NCBI GenBank assembly: GCA_965230965.1
Contig: OZ246401.1
Span: 744,001 to 808,000 of the forward strand
Length of the DNA stretch: 64,000 nt
From: OLB23 sp965230965
GTDB taxonomy: Bacteria > Patescibacteriota > Microgenomatia > UBA1406 > HO2-37-13b
Direction: 5' to 3'
Positions within the stretch are counted from its first letter, which is position 1. Every line of letters starts with the position of its first letter. Made by a program: the position numbers and the translations under genes. This document shows, piece by piece, positions 7,411 to 17,046 of the stretch. Below the pieces are notes generated by a model that did not search any database, was not told the origin of the DNA, and was given only the letters and a program-made list of their open reading frames with translations.

Positions 7411-10218
7411 ATGAAAGTATTCATGAAGAAATCGGCGCGCATCGTGTTAGTTATTGCTGTGATGGCAAGTGTATTCTTGTCTATTTTTGCGCCTTTTGTT
7501 AAAGCTCAATTTTATCCTCAGCCGGGCTCGCCTTTATCTGATCCAACACAATTTGTTGAGCCCGAACCGTGTGCTAGTGGGCAAGGAGACAAGCCCTCAA
7601 GTGCGCGGCAAGGTTCGTATTGTCCGAACCTTGCCGCAGCATGTATTATTGATCCGGCGTTGCCGGCGGATCAAAAAAAGGCAATTGAAGAACGCTGTAA
7701 AAAGGAATCCGAGCAATATGCAGCGAGTTGTTCAAAGAATTATTCTGAATGGCTTGCGGATAAAAATACAAATTTCTGGGTCGAAGACCCAGAAATAACT
7801 GCGCTCGGCAAAGGTGGGGAGCGCTCGCGTCAATTTTTGCTTTGGGTACTTACGAGGCCCTCAATCGACGATCATCCCACAATTTTAGAAGTCTGGAAGC
7901 TCTCACAAAATGTCGCACTCTTCTTTATTCTGATTGTGGCTCTTATCATGGGCCTTGGCATTATTATTAGTCAGCGGAATAATTTTAATCTTGGCATTGA
8001 AGTTACCCCGCTGATTATACGGCTCGCCATCTTGATTATTTTTGTGCTTTTTTCTGCCCAAATTGTCCTCCTCATAATAAAACTTTCTGATATTGTGATG
8101 GAGTTCTTTATTCGCACTCTTGGTGTTCGTGAGCTCTTTAATATTTTCTTTGTTGACTTTACAAAAGGCGATGTAACGAAAGTTAGTGAGCAAGCATATA
8201 GACAATTTATTGGTTGTACAAACTGGAATGCAGAAAATTTTGAAATGGTTCGTACCTCAAAGTTCTTGGTGAAGTTCACCAATATGACCTATTACTTCTT
8301 GGGCATAATGATGATTTTGCGAAAAGTTGTTCTGTGGTTCCTTCTTATTGTGTCGCCATTCTTGGCTATATTGGCTCCATGGGTTTTCATTCGCAATATT
8401 GGTTGGATTTGGGTTGGTGTATTCTTCCAGTGGGTTTTCTATGGTCCATTGTTTGCATTATTCCTTGGGTCGCTTGCGAAGATTTGGAATTCGCCCTCAC
8501 ATATTCCATTCGTCTTTGACTTTTCGCGGACGCATCAAATGTCACAGGCTGTGTATCCGACATCAATAAATATTCTGTACGGAGGCCCTGCGCAAACATT
8601 GGGTATTTGGAATACATCAAATTATGTTGACACATTTGCTGAATATGTAATCGCGCTTATCATGCTGTGGACCGTGCTTATTCTTCCATGGTGGTTGCTG
8701 CGTATCTTTAGAGATTACTGTTGTGACGGCATTTATGCGATGAAGAATATTCTTTTGTCAATGTATGATACGCTGCGCAATCCGCCGGGCGGTCCTACAC
8801 CAGGCCCTGTACCAACACCAACAGGTACCGCTGGTCTGGAGTTGAAGTTGCCGAAGGATGTTGAGATAAAGGCGCGCGTGCATCTAGATACCGTTCAAGA
8901 TATTCGTCAAGCGCGCACAGAGACAATTGTGCAATCAATGAATATGAAGGCGTCAAATCTTACGCAGATTGCACGTCTTGAGACAAATCAAGCAGAAAAT
9001 CAGGAAGCACGTAGAAATCTTGATAAGATTCAAAATCCATTCAAAGCCGAGACTCCAACTGAGCGTCAAAAACTCATGAATATGCGCGACGAGATTCAGA
9101 GTCGCGCGATTAAGGGCGATGTTGACGCAAAGAATTTGGCTTCGGTCACTTCAAAATCTGTGGCTCAGCAGCAAGCTGCAAAGCAGCGATTACTTCAGTC
9201 AATGCCACGCATGGTGCCGGTCATTCAAAACATCGCCATTAAATTCAGCTTGCCTAGAGAAAAAACCCGCGATATTGTCAGCAAGCTTTTCAGTAACATC
9301 GCGGTCAATCAGCGTTTTGTGCAGACAATCGCAGCAGAATCGCACCTTACGCCTGCCAAAACGCAACAGGTCCTTCAGACCATTAGTACGCCTGATCTTA
9401 TAGATAGACCGACAGCAGAACTTGTACAAAAGACAGCAGAAACTACAGGTCTTAAAGAAGAGCAGGTAAAGCTTGTTATATCCAAGACTGCTGTCATTGT
9501 AAAGACAGATCAATCAGTTACACAAGAAGTTGCGCAACAAGAACAGGTAGAGCAGGCGACCGTTAAGAATGTTGCGCAAGCACAGCTTGAAGTTGCGACT
9601 GCTCCAGAAAAACACATCGAACAACATATTCCTGCATCAAAAAAGGTCTCGATTGAAGATTACGAAGAAGTTAAGAAGATGTGGCTTGCCCAGTATGAAA
9701 ATGGTGAGATTCCCGTCACAGAAAATATTACTTCTCGCGCACAATGGGTAGAGCAGGATGTAGTGAAGATCAGTAATCTGCTCAATAAAATTATGTCATC
9801 AGATATTCACCTTCAGGAGCAGGGCCTCGATGAGGTCGGCTTTATCCTTCCAATATTTATGATCAATAATCTTTCGGGTGAGGAGCTTTTGGTCTATCTT
9901 AAAGCAAAAGTTGAGGCTGCAAAGCAAGTGCAGCGAGACATTAAGAAAGAAGAAGAAATTCGAAGTCAAGTAAAATCTCAAGAAGAATTTGTAGATATTG
10001 ATGCGCCGAAGCAGCAGGAAGCGGCAAAGGAGCAAACCTTGCAAGAGGAATTAACGATCGACGAAGAGCCGAAGGCGGAAGATAAGCCGGCGGAAGCGGA
10101 AGCCCAAACGACCAACCAAGGTGGCGGCGCAGCTGAGCAATATATGAAAGCTGATCCACAAATGGATGAGATTCGCCGCAAGCTAGAAGCAGAAAGCCAA
10201 GATAATAATCCCCAGTAA
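7411..10218 (+). CDS. VirB6/TrbL-like polytopic membrane protein with long cytoplasmic tail
   Basis: 935 residues. A signal-like N-terminus (residues ~8-35, ending VKA) and a Cys-rich exposed segment (CASGQ, CPNLAAACII, RCKKES, ASCSK; ~50-115) precede five or six transmembrane helices between ~160 and 450 (for example VALFFILIVALIMGLGIII, FVLFSAQIVLLII, WFLLIVSPFLAILAPWVF, YVIALIMLWTVLILPWWLL). The last ~480 residues are soluble, Gln/Glu/Lys-rich and probably coiled coil. Topology and order resemble the VirB6/TrbL channel subunit of type IV secretion systems common in Patescibacteria, but no other secretion gene is in the window. Start at 7411; the next ATG at 7423 is an alternative. Its stop directly abuts the stop of the convergent peptidase gene. 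Confidence 0.55.
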   Translation: MKVFMKKSARIVLVIAVMASVFLSIFAPFVKAQFYPQPGSPLSDPTQFVEPEPCASGQGDKPSSARQGSYCPNLAAACIIDPALPADQKKAIEERCKKESEQYAASCSKNYSEWLADKNTNFWVEDPEITALGKGGERSRQFLLWVLTRPSIDDHPTILEVWKLSQNVALFFILIVALIMGLGIIISQRNNFNLGIEVTPLIIRLAILIIFVLFSAQIVLLIIKLSDIVMEFFIRTLGVRELFNIFFVDFTKGDVTKVSEQAYRQFIGCTNWNAENFEMVRTSKFLVKFTNMTYYFLGIMMILRKVVLWFLLIVSPFLAILAPWVFIRNIGWIWVGVFFQWVFYGPLFALFLGSLAKIWNSPSHIPFVFDFSRTHQMSQAVYPTSINILYGGPAQTLGIWNTSNYVDTFAEYVIALIMLWTVLILPWWLLRIFRDYCCDGIYAMKNILLSMYDTLRNPPGGPTPGPVPTPTGTAGLELKLPKDVEIKARVHLDTVQDIRQARTETIVQSMNMKASNLTQIARLETNQAENQEARRNLDKIQNPFKAETPTERQKLMNMRDEIQSRAIKGDVDAKNLASVTSKSVAQQQAAKQRLLQSMPRMVPVIQNIAIKFSLPREKTRDIVSKLFSNIAVNQRFVQTIAAESHLTPAKTQQVLQTISTPDLIDRPTAELVQKTAETTGLKEEQVKLVISKTAVIVKTDQSVTQEVAQQEQVEQATVKNVAQAQLEVATAPEKHIEQHIPASKKVSIEDYEEVKKMWLAQYENGEIPVTENITSRAQWVEQDVVKISNLLNKIMSSDIHLQEQGLDEVGFILPIFMINNLSGEELLVYLKAKVEAAKQVQRDIKKEEEIRSQVKSQEEFVDIDAPKQQEAAKEQTLQEELTIDEEPKAEDKPAEAEAQTTNQGGGAAEQYMKADPQMDEIRRKLEAESQDNNPQ

Positions 10219-11247
10219 TTACAGCATTTTTGGATATTGTGTGAGTGCTATGGGTTTTCCTTTTTCATCAATCAAGACAGTATCTTCAATACGGATTCCA
10301 AACTGATTATGAATATAAGTGCCAGGCTCAATGGTGACGACATGATGTGGCTTGATACTATCTTTCGAGTACAAGCTTACATAGGGTTTTTCATGAACTT
10401 CAATACCAATGCCATGACCAGTTGCATGTGCATGCGGTGTTATACCAACTTTTTCTAATTCCTTTCGGCAAAATCCATCAACATCACTATATTTTTTTAA
10501 CTTACCAAGTTGTTGGATTGTTTCTTCTTGTACTGCTAACATATTCGTATAACATTTCATAAATGTGTTTGAAGGTTTTCCAATCACAAACATACGTGTT
10601 ATATCGGAGCAAAAACCATTCACCTTTGCGCCGGCATCAATAAGAATTACACAATCTCTCGAAATTTTTTTATCACCATTTTTCTGCGTATTGAAGTGGG
10701 GGACTGCAGCATGTTCGTCGACCGCAGCGATTGGTGCGAATGCGCTTTCATAACCTTTTTCACGCAGCCATGAGTCAAGTTTATAAGCAATTTCATACTC
10801 AGAAATACCTGGTCGGATGAGTTTTTTAATATCGTGCAAACACATATCGATTGCTTCACACGCTTTTTTAATCTTTGCAATTTCTTGATCATTTTTTATT
10901 TCTCGTCGTTGAGCTAGAAGTCCAGTAGTAGGCTTGAATGCAACGGGAATCTTCTTTTTTAATGTTTTCAGTTCCAAAACAGTTAGGTCATCAGCTTCAA
11001 AGAACAAGCTGCTGCTTTTTTCGTCCAGAAGAATTTGTTGGATTTGTGTTGAAAGGGGAAGTGAAGCGGAAATTTCATGCGGCATAATAGGCTTTTTTAA
11101 AGCGGCGAGCACGTCGTTGTAACGTGCATCAGTAAAAAAATGCAAATTTTTTTCTGTTTGCAAAACCCACGCGTCTCGTGATTCAATGCCAATACCAGTA
11201 AGGTAGAAAATGTTCGCGGGATTAGATACAAGCAGCGGATATTGCAT
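10219..11247 (-). CDS. M24 family aminopeptidase (Xaa-Pro peptidase type)
   Basis: 342 residues. An N-terminal creatinase-like domain (1-~120) is followed by the pita-bread M24 domain. The five metal ligands are visible: Asp in VILIDAGAKVNGFCSDITRM (two Asp), His in HATGHGIGIEVHE, Glu in VVTIEPGTY and Glu in GIRIEDTVLI. This matches PepP/PepQ-type enzymes, which remove N-terminal residues before proline in the cytoplasm. Length fits the family. It is a stand-alone gene, convergent with the VirB6-like gene without any spacer and divergent from the MBL-fold gene. Confidence 0.9.
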   Translation of the reverse strand: MQYPLLVSNPANIFYLTGIGIESRDAWVLQTEKNLHFFTDARYNDVLAALKKPIMPHEISASLPLSTQIQQILLDEKSSSLFFEADDLTVLELKTLKKKIPVAFKPTTGLLAQRREIKNDQEIAKIKKACEAIDMCLHDIKKLIRPGISEYEIAYKLDSWLREKGYESAFAPIAAVDEHAAVPHFNTQKNGDKKISRDCVILIDAGAKVNGFCSDITRMFVIGKPSNTFMKCYTNMLAVQEETIQQLGKLKKYSDVDGFCRKELEKVGITPHAHATGHGIGIEVHEKPYVSLYSKDSIKPHHVVTIEPGTYIHNQFGIRIEDTVLIDEKGKPIALTQYPKML

Positions 11248-11311
11248 GCGATATTATACCGTAGGCGCAGTCCTTGAAATACCATGTCAATTTTGCTACC
11301 ATACACCTACT

Positions 11312-11965
11312 ATGGAAATAGCATACTTCGGTCATTCTGCATTCAAAATTAAGACAAAAACAGGTTCTGTCGTTCTCGATCCATATGATGCCCAAATGCT
11401 TGGCAAACCATTTCCAAAACTAGAAGCCGACGTCGTTACTATTTCACATGATCATGGCGATCATAATGCCGCAGCCGTTATTGGAGGCGATCCATTGATC
11501 ATTAACCTTCCTGGTGAATATGAGCGAAAAGGTATTCGTATAACTGGTTTCGAAACCTATCACGATAAGAACAAGGGTGAAGAAAGAGGAAGAAACACAA
11601 TGTATAAGATTGAAGGAGAAGATGTGTCAGTTTTGCATTGTGGTGACCTCGGCCATACGCTTTCAGCAGAAACAATTGAAATGATTGATGGTGTTGATGT
11701 GCTTCTTATTCCGGTTGGTGGTTTTTATACCATTGATGCAGAAGAAGCTCGACAAGTTGTCGAAAAATTAGAGCCTTCTATTGTTATTCCTATGCATTAT
11801 CGCAATGATGCATTCGCAGCTGCAGTTATGGAAAAATTAGCTCCTCTTGAGGATTTTCTCGGAAAATTGGGCGTTACAACTTATGAAGCGGTGCCAAAAC
11901 TTACGGTGTCACCAGCTGATTTTGAAGAACAAACAAAGGTTGTCGTGTTGTCCCAACAGTCATAA
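11312..11965 (+). CDS. Metallo-beta-lactamase-fold hydrolase (UlaG/COG2220-like)
   Basis: 217 residues from the ATG at 11312. It begins directly with the fold (MEIAYFGHSAFKIK), has the metal motif SHDHGDHN, a later His-containing HCGDLGH, and the C-terminal IPMHYRN that supplies the last ligand. The short, lactonase-like form is typical of COG2220 proteins whose substrates are mostly unknown. A TTGAAA-17-TACCAT promoter ends 9 nt before the ATG. The dnaB start follows 6 nt after the stop, so the two probably form one transcript. Confidence 0.85.
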   Translation: MEIAYFGHSAFKIKTKTGSVVLDPYDAQMLGKPFPKLEADVVTISHDHGDHNAAAVIGGDPLIINLPGEYERKGIRITGFETYHDKNKGEERGRNTMYKIEGEDVSVLHCGDLGHTLSAETIEMIDGVDVLLIPVGGFYTIDAEEARQVVEKLEPSIVIPMHYRNDAFAAAVMEKLAPLEDFLGKLGVTTYEAVPKLTVSPADFEEQTKVVVLSQQS

Positions 11966-11971
11966 TCTTTC

Positions 11972-13318
11972 ATGGATCAAAAATCGAACCCGACCAAGGT
12001 ACCACCGCATGATCTTAACGCCGAAAAATCTGTTCTCGGTGGAATCCTTATTGATGCGGGTGCGGTATCGGAAGTTGCAGAAATCCTGCTGCCAAAACAC
12101 TTCTATTATGAGGAAAATCGTCTTATTTATGAAGCATGCTTGCTCCTTTTTGAAAAAAATAAACCCATCGATATTATTACCATTGCAGCGGAGCTAAAAG
12201 AGCAGGGGACACTTAAACGTATTGGTGATAAGGACTATTTAAACGATCTTATCGACATTGTGCCAACCTCTGCATATGTACGGCAATACGCCGAAATTGT
12301 AAAAAACTGTTACTTAAAGCGCACGCTTATCTCAGTGGCGTCGAAGCTTGTGGAGCAATCGTTCGACGAAACCGGTGATGTGCGCGACTTATTGAATGGC
12401 GCAGAAACAGATATTTTTGCCTTGTCGCAAGCATTTCTGCATCGCGATTTTATCGAACTGAAAGATATTCTCGCTCAAAGTTTTGAACGACTTGAAGAAT
12501 TTATGAAGTCTGATAGTCAAATGCGCGGCATCCCGACGGGCTTTTCAGCCCTTGATAACAAACTTGCCGGTCTCCAGGATTCAAACCTTATTATTCTTGC
12601 TGCACGTCCTGGTGTGGGTAAAACCACCTTTGCCTTGAATATGGCACTCCATATTGCTTTGCGTGAGAAAAAACCTATCGGCTTTTTCTCTCTCGAAATG
12701 AGTAAAGAGGAATTGGTCGATCGTTTATTGGTTGGGCAGGCAGATATTGACGCATGGAAGTTGAAGACAGGGAAGCTTTCTGATGAAGATTATACGCGTT
12801 TGACTCAGGCAATGGGGGAGCTTTCTGAAGCGCCAATATTTATTGATGATACTCCAGGTCTTTCAATTCTCGAAATGCGCACCAAGGCACGCAAGCTTAC
12901 TATAGAAAGAGGATTGAAAATGATTGTGGTTGATTATTTGCAACTTGCAACGCCAGGTAAAAGAATGGAAAGCCGCGTGCAAGAGGTCTCATTTATTTCA
13001 CAGAGTCTAAAAAACATCGCGCGCGAACTCAGAATTCCTGTTATTGCCTTATCGCAGCTTTCGCGTGCAATCGAGCACCGCGGTGAAAAAAAGCCGCAGC
13101 TTGCTGACCTTCGTGAATCAGGTTCGATTGAGCAAGATGCAGACATCGTTATGTTTCTCTATGGTGACGATGATAATGATGAATTGATGGATCAGTCAAA
13201 GCGCATGATGAAACTTCTTATAGCAAAACATCGTAATGGTCCGACAGGGGAGATCGAATTGGTCTTCCGAGGCGACCGTGTGCGCTTCTTTGGTGTTGAT
13301 ACGGTCGGTGGAATCTAA
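11972..13318 (+). CDS. dnaB: Replicative DNA helicase DnaB
   Basis: 448 residues, normal length. The N-terminal primase-binding domain (PPHDLNAEKSVLGGILID) occupies about 1-150. The RecA-like motor has Walker A ARPGVGKTTFALN, a Walker B region MIVVDYLQLATPG, and the DnaB signatures GFFSLEMSKEEL and RIPVIALSQLSRAIEHR. The hexamer unwinds the replication fork using ATP. There is no SD at the ATG; translation probably follows the MBL-fold gene. The GC-rich island begins immediately downstream. Confidence 0.97.
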   Translation: MDQKSNPTKVPPHDLNAEKSVLGGILIDAGAVSEVAEILLPKHFYYEENRLIYEACLLLFEKNKPIDIITIAAELKEQGTLKRIGDKDYLNDLIDIVPTSAYVRQYAEIVKNCYLKRTLISVASKLVEQSFDETGDVRDLLNGAETDIFALSQAFLHRDFIELKDILAQSFERLEEFMKSDSQMRGIPTGFSALDNKLAGLQDSNLIILAARPGVGKTTFALNMALHIALREKKPIGFFSLEMSKEELVDRLLVGQADIDAWKLKTGKLSDEDYTRLTQAMGELSEAPIFIDDTPGLSILEMRTKARKLTIERGLKMIVVDYLQLATPGKRMESRVQEVSFISQSLKNIARELRIPVIALSQLSRAIEHRGEKKPQLADLRESGSIEQDADIVMFLYGDDDNDELMDQSKRMMKLLIAKHRNGPTGEIELVFRGDRVRFFGVDTVGGI

Positions 13319-13381
13319 CTTCTTAAGTCTTCCAAAAAAAGCTTGTAGTTTAATGCTATAAGTTTAATTTTTCGAGCCTCG

Positions 13382-13438
13382 TGGTATAATATATTCCCTT
13401 CCACATTGCGTGGGAGGACTGTGTCTGAAAAGACGCAG
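13382..13438 (+). promoter_or_regulatory. Extended -10 promoter and leader hairpins of the M23 operon
   Basis: TGGTATAAT (13382-13390) is a perfect extended -10. The leader then carries two hairpins: CTTCCAC-ATTGC-GTGGGAG (13398-13416) close to the expected transcription start, and CTGTGTCT-GAAA-AGACGCAG (13419-13438), an 8-bp stem capped by a GNRA-type GAAA tetraloop. The SD AGAAAGGA lies just before the ATG at 13481. Confidence 0.55.
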
Positions 13439-13480
13439 TTACACTTTGACAACTCGGCACTTTCAGAAAGGACGACTCCG

Positions 13481-15967
13481 ATGGCCACCTCAGCATTTCG
13501 CAAGCTGGGGACGATGGCCGTGATGGTTTTCGTCCTTTCAGCACATACAACACAAACTAATATTGCCCACGCGCAAAGCGATAATCTGAACCCCGCATGG
13601 GTAGATGTTGCGCGCGCTCCAGAACAGCCGCCGCTCCTTTTGCCGTTCGCGGCAGAGGAAAAGTGGTGGTACTCGGGAGGGCCTCATGGCGCATACGGCG
13701 CAGATGGCCCGTTCTCTGCGGTTGACTTCGCGGTTCCTGTTTCGAGGGGCTGCGAGATCTCGCATGAATGGATCATTGCCGCGGCACCTGGGGTCGTTAC
13801 AACCTCCGGTCAGGGAGAAGTGACAGTCGACCTTGATGGCGATGGCGACCCAAACAATTCGTGGTCGCTGTTCTATTTTCACATGTCAGATACCGATCGT
13901 ATACCTGTTGGCACGAAAGTGCAGATAGGCGATCATATCGGGCGTGTGGACTGCGAGTATGGCATTACCAACGGGTCGCACCTTCACTTTGCGCGCCGCT
14001 ATAAGGGCGCTTTTGTGGCGGTCAACAACTCCGTTGCACCCATGAATCTCTCCGGTTGGACATTTCAGTCAGCAGGGGAAGATTATGTGGGCTATGCCAC
14101 GCACGCAGAATACGGTCGACTGCAGGCTTCATGCTGTCAAAAGGATAGCGGCCTGCCGTCACAGATCACTTCCAACAACAACCCGGCGACTCGACTGAGG
14201 GTTTACAACAATCCTATCCTCGCAGCACAGAAGTTCCTGTTCAGCCTTCCTATCGACTGGTTTAAGCCCGATTTCATCGTGCAGCGACCAGATTTGGTGG
14301 ATGGTTTCAGGGATGGAAGGCTTGTGGGCAAGGATGGTTGGCGGCTTCCGGTTGCCAGCAACGTCATAAGCTCTAACGAAGACGATCACACGCAGTGCGT
14401 CAACCTCGGCCTGGTGAAGACCGGCCGATGTTCGGTTAATGCGTGGGATCTCAGCGCGGTGCAGCTTGCTGCTGTCCGTGCTGCCGCCCCGGGCGTGGTG
14501 GAGTATGCTGGCTGTAACAATGCCGGCAACTACGGCTGCTGGGTGTGGATAAAGCACCCGGACGGTCGTTATACCGCTTATGCCCACCTCATCGACGAGC
14601 GTGATCCATCGTTCAAGATTCCATCCGGCTCCGATGGCGACCCGCAAGGGTACGTCATGGTTAAGGTGGGTCAACAGGTGGATCAATCAACCGTGCTGGG
14701 CAGAGTGGGAATGACCGGCAAGACTGGCTGGTCGCATACCCACTTCGAAATCCGCGACGCGAACCAAAAGCAGGAACGGATCGATACGTACTTCGATCCC
14801 AAGCTGATGGAGTACCGCGTTGGCGGGGCGACGAAGGACTGGCCATGGGATGAGCCCTACCAGGGCAATAACCCCATGCAGTCACGCCCGTCGCTTGCCT
14901 ATGCACTAGCACTGGGCCCAACGCTCATTCTGCTTGCCATTTTGCTCCTCATGGGTATCGTGATCATCGTTCCCTTCCGTTCGATGGGGAAGATTATCCG
15001 GTACTTTGTGAAGAGTAAGAAGGGGAGTTTGAAGGAGTTGTGGGTTCGGTACGTCATTCTGTACGTCCAAATCATGACCCTGGCGTTCCTTTTTGGAATG
15101 TCCGTTGGAGCTCTGCAAATGGGAGCTCTCGGATTCCTGAGGAATTACAGCGCCGTGACCTTCGACGTATCTGTTCTCGAGAAGATTCTTGGTGTCAGCC
15201 GCACGTATGCGTTTGAGGTTCCGGCAACGGGCCTCTTCACCCCCGTGTGGGGGTGGCCGTGTACAAACGGTGGGCCAGGCACACTCGGGAACACCTGTAC
15301 CGAAGACCAAGTCGTTGGGGCAGGGAAGAGTTGGGCTAGCGCTGTCGAAAGCGCTACGGGTCGGTCGGCAACTCCGGTTGTCGTGCCGGTACTGCACTCG
15401 GGCTTCACGATGAATCAGTTCGTGAAGTTGATTCCAACGGCCCATGCCAATGGGACCATGGTTCTGCTCGATGCGAGTGGTAAGGTTGAGGACCTCCGCA
15501 AGGGGATTTCGCAGCTGACGCCATTCGGATTGGACGGCATCGTGGTTGACCAGGAGCACAACACGGCACTTACCTTCGCAGATGTGAAGCAGCTTGCTCA
15601 AGAGTTCGCAAGGGCTCGAGAAAAGGCTGGCTTGAAGGGCGAGGGGATTGTGCTGGTCTGGGACGTGTTCCATTCGATAAGAGGCAGTAATGCTGACTTC
15701 GGTGGAGTTCCGGGCCTTCGATTCGTTGTGATCAACGATGGATTCGGGGGTGCTTCCGCCAAGTGGGAGAGTCTGCAGAAGACGCGCTCTCATTATGGCG
15801 TGACGGATAACAATCGGACCGGCGTCATGTTCTTTGATCGACGCTGGCCCGTAAATAGCTCCTGCACGTCTTCCAACAACACGAACGGCTACGACTGCCA
15901 ATCGTGGAAGGCCATGCTGGAGATCTATCCAACGCTGGCTACCCTCGGGTGGCTGGCACAACAGTGA
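13481..15967 (+). CDS. Secreted/membrane protein with two M23 (LytM/LasA-type) peptidase domains
   Basis: 828 residues from the ATG at 13481, chosen for its SD (AGAAAGGA) and the signal peptide that follows (MATSAFRKLGTMAVMVFVLS, ending AHA). Domain 1 (~60-185) is M23A/LasA-like: GGPHGAYG and SAVDFAVP give His69 and Asp82, and GSHLHF gives His167/His169. Domain 2 (~300-470) has AYAHL and SHTHFEIR, but its first metal ligand is uncertain (NAWDLS). Two transmembrane helices (~495-560) precede a further unassigned extracellular domain. M23 enzymes cut peptidoglycan cross-bridges. First gene of a GC-rich three-gene operon, unlike its AT-rich surroundings. Confidence 0.8.
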   Translation: MATSAFRKLGTMAVMVFVLSAHTTQTNIAHAQSDNLNPAWVDVARAPEQPPLLLPFAAEEKWWYSGGPHGAYGADGPFSAVDFAVPVSRGCEISHEWIIAAAPGVVTTSGQGEVTVDLDGDGDPNNSWSLFYFHMSDTDRIPVGTKVQIGDHIGRVDCEYGITNGSHLHFARRYKGAFVAVNNSVAPMNLSGWTFQSAGEDYVGYATHAEYGRLQASCCQKDSGLPSQITSNNNPATRLRVYNNPILAAQKFLFSLPIDWFKPDFIVQRPDLVDGFRDGRLVGKDGWRLPVASNVISSNEDDHTQCVNLGLVKTGRCSVNAWDLSAVQLAAVRAAAPGVVEYAGCNNAGNYGCWVWIKHPDGRYTAYAHLIDERDPSFKIPSGSDGDPQGYVMVKVGQQVDQSTVLGRVGMTGKTGWSHTHFEIRDANQKQERIDTYFDPKLMEYRVGGATKDWPWDEPYQGNNPMQSRPSLAYALALGPTLILLAILLLMGIVIIVPFRSMGKIIRYFVKSKKGSLKELWVRYVILYVQIMTLAFLFGMSVGALQMGALGFLRNYSAVTFDVSVLEKILGVSRTYAFEVPATGLFTPVWGWPCTNGGPGTLGNTCTEDQVVGAGKSWASAVESATGRSATPVVVPVLHSGFTMNQFVKLIPTAHANGTMVLLDASGKVEDLRKGISQLTPFGLDGIVVDQEHNTALTFADVKQLAQEFARAREKAGLKGEGIVLVWDVFHSIRGSNADFGGVPGLRFVVINDGFGGASAKWESLQKTRSHYGVTDNNRTGVMFFDRRWPVNSSCTSSNNTNGYDCQSWKAMLEIYPTLATLGWLAQQ

Positions 15968-15984
15968 CAGGAGGTCACTTCGAG

Positions 15985-17037
15985 ATGGAAAGTCAGACAC
16001 TCACTGCCTGGATCGTCTTCGTGCTGGGACTCTACTTCCTGGTCGCAGCTGTTCAGGACATCAGGAAGAAAGGCGTCAACATCACCAACGGCCTGTCCGC
16101 GCTTGGAGGATTCGTGGTCGTCCTCCTGCTCATCACGATGGGCTTTTGGGACGTCATCGACCTCGGGCGCAAGTTCATGGACAATGGGGCAGAGCGGGTT
16201 CAGACAGACGACATCCTTGTCGGCAGCGTCGACAACGTACTGGATGGCGACATCGCTGGCCTGAACCGCAGTGTTCACATCCAGAAGGACGGTGATTCGT
16301 CCGATGGGAACAGTGACTACTCTTCGAGCGGTCCGGCTGTCGACTCGCACCAGAGCGACGGTGTGAATGTCCAGATCAACAAGCCGACCCCAGTGCCCAG
16401 TCCGACCCCGATCCGCTACGACCAGAAGGTCCCGAAGCCCGTGGTTGCCTGGGCCGACTGGTTCACCGACAACCACTACCACACGAACGGCGATGCGACC
16501 CTCGCACAGATCCCGAAAGGCGTGCGCTGCACGTTCGTCAAGGTCGAGGATCCTGTGTTCTCGCCGCAGAAGTGGCAGATGACCTGCAGCGACAAGGACA
16601 ACTCCGATTACGGCGTCGCGACGGTCGATCTCAACGAAGCCGCCATTAAGGGGCTCGGTGCCTTGGATGGCAAGACCCTCGAAGGAGAGGGCAAGCTCGG
16701 CCCGCAGGACTACCCGAAGGGCATCTTCGTCGAGACGAGCAGTCAGAGCATGGCCCCGGCGTTCGCGCCGGGGCCGGCTCCGGCCTCTTCCAACAACGGT
16801 CCGGATGCGTTCGCAACGCAGTTCACCGGATGGCTGGTAGTTGATTCACCGTCGGGAATCGATTGCGTATGGGACAATGGGAGCAAGGTGCTTCCCCTTG
16901 GGTCGCGCCATCGGTTCGATCCGAAAAGCCTACGCAACAACGTCCCCGGCCAAATCCCTCAGGTCGAAGTCCTGATGAACACACAGGGAGCGACCTGTTG
17001 GGGGGAGATCTGGTCTGGCAGAAGTCACTTCGAGTAG
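15985..17037 (+). CDS. Two-pass membrane protein with Pro-rich linker, unknown function
   Basis: 350 residues. SD AGGAGG (15969-15974) sets the ATG. Two N-terminal transmembrane helices (WIVFVLGLYFLVAAV, ~9-23; LGGFVVVLLLITMGFW, ~43-58) are followed by an Asp/Ser-rich segment, a linker (NKPTPVPSPTPIR, ~130) and two extracellular parts with few Cys residues (RCTFVK, MTCSDKD, DCVWDNG, TCWGE). The second part is set off by another Pro/Ala-rich linker. No family was recognised. It sits 17 nt after the M23 gene and 9 nt before the next gene; the junctions share the sequence GTCACTTCGAG and an AGGAGG site. Confidence 0.65.
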   Translation: MESQTLTAWIVFVLGLYFLVAAVQDIRKKGVNITNGLSALGGFVVVLLLITMGFWDVIDLGRKFMDNGAERVQTDDILVGSVDNVLDGDIAGLNRSVHIQKDGDSSDGNSDYSSSGPAVDSHQSDGVNVQINKPTPVPSPTPIRYDQKVPKPVVAWADWFTDNHYHTNGDATLAQIPKGVRCTFVKVEDPVFSPQKWQMTCSDKDNSDYGVATVDLNEAAIKGLGALDGKTLEGEGKLGPQDYPKGIFVETSSQSMAPAFAPGPAPASSNNGPDAFATQFTGWLVVDSPSGIDCVWDNGSKVLPLGSRHRFDPKSLRNNVPGQIPQVEVLMNTQGATCWGEIWSGRSHFE

Positions 17038-17046
17038 GAGGTCAAG

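Noticed and set aside
14906..16000. Long minus-strand open frame (364 codons) across the M23 gene
   Set aside because: GC-rich coding sequence often leaves the opposite strand open; the plus-strand frame has SD, signal peptide and M23 motifs.
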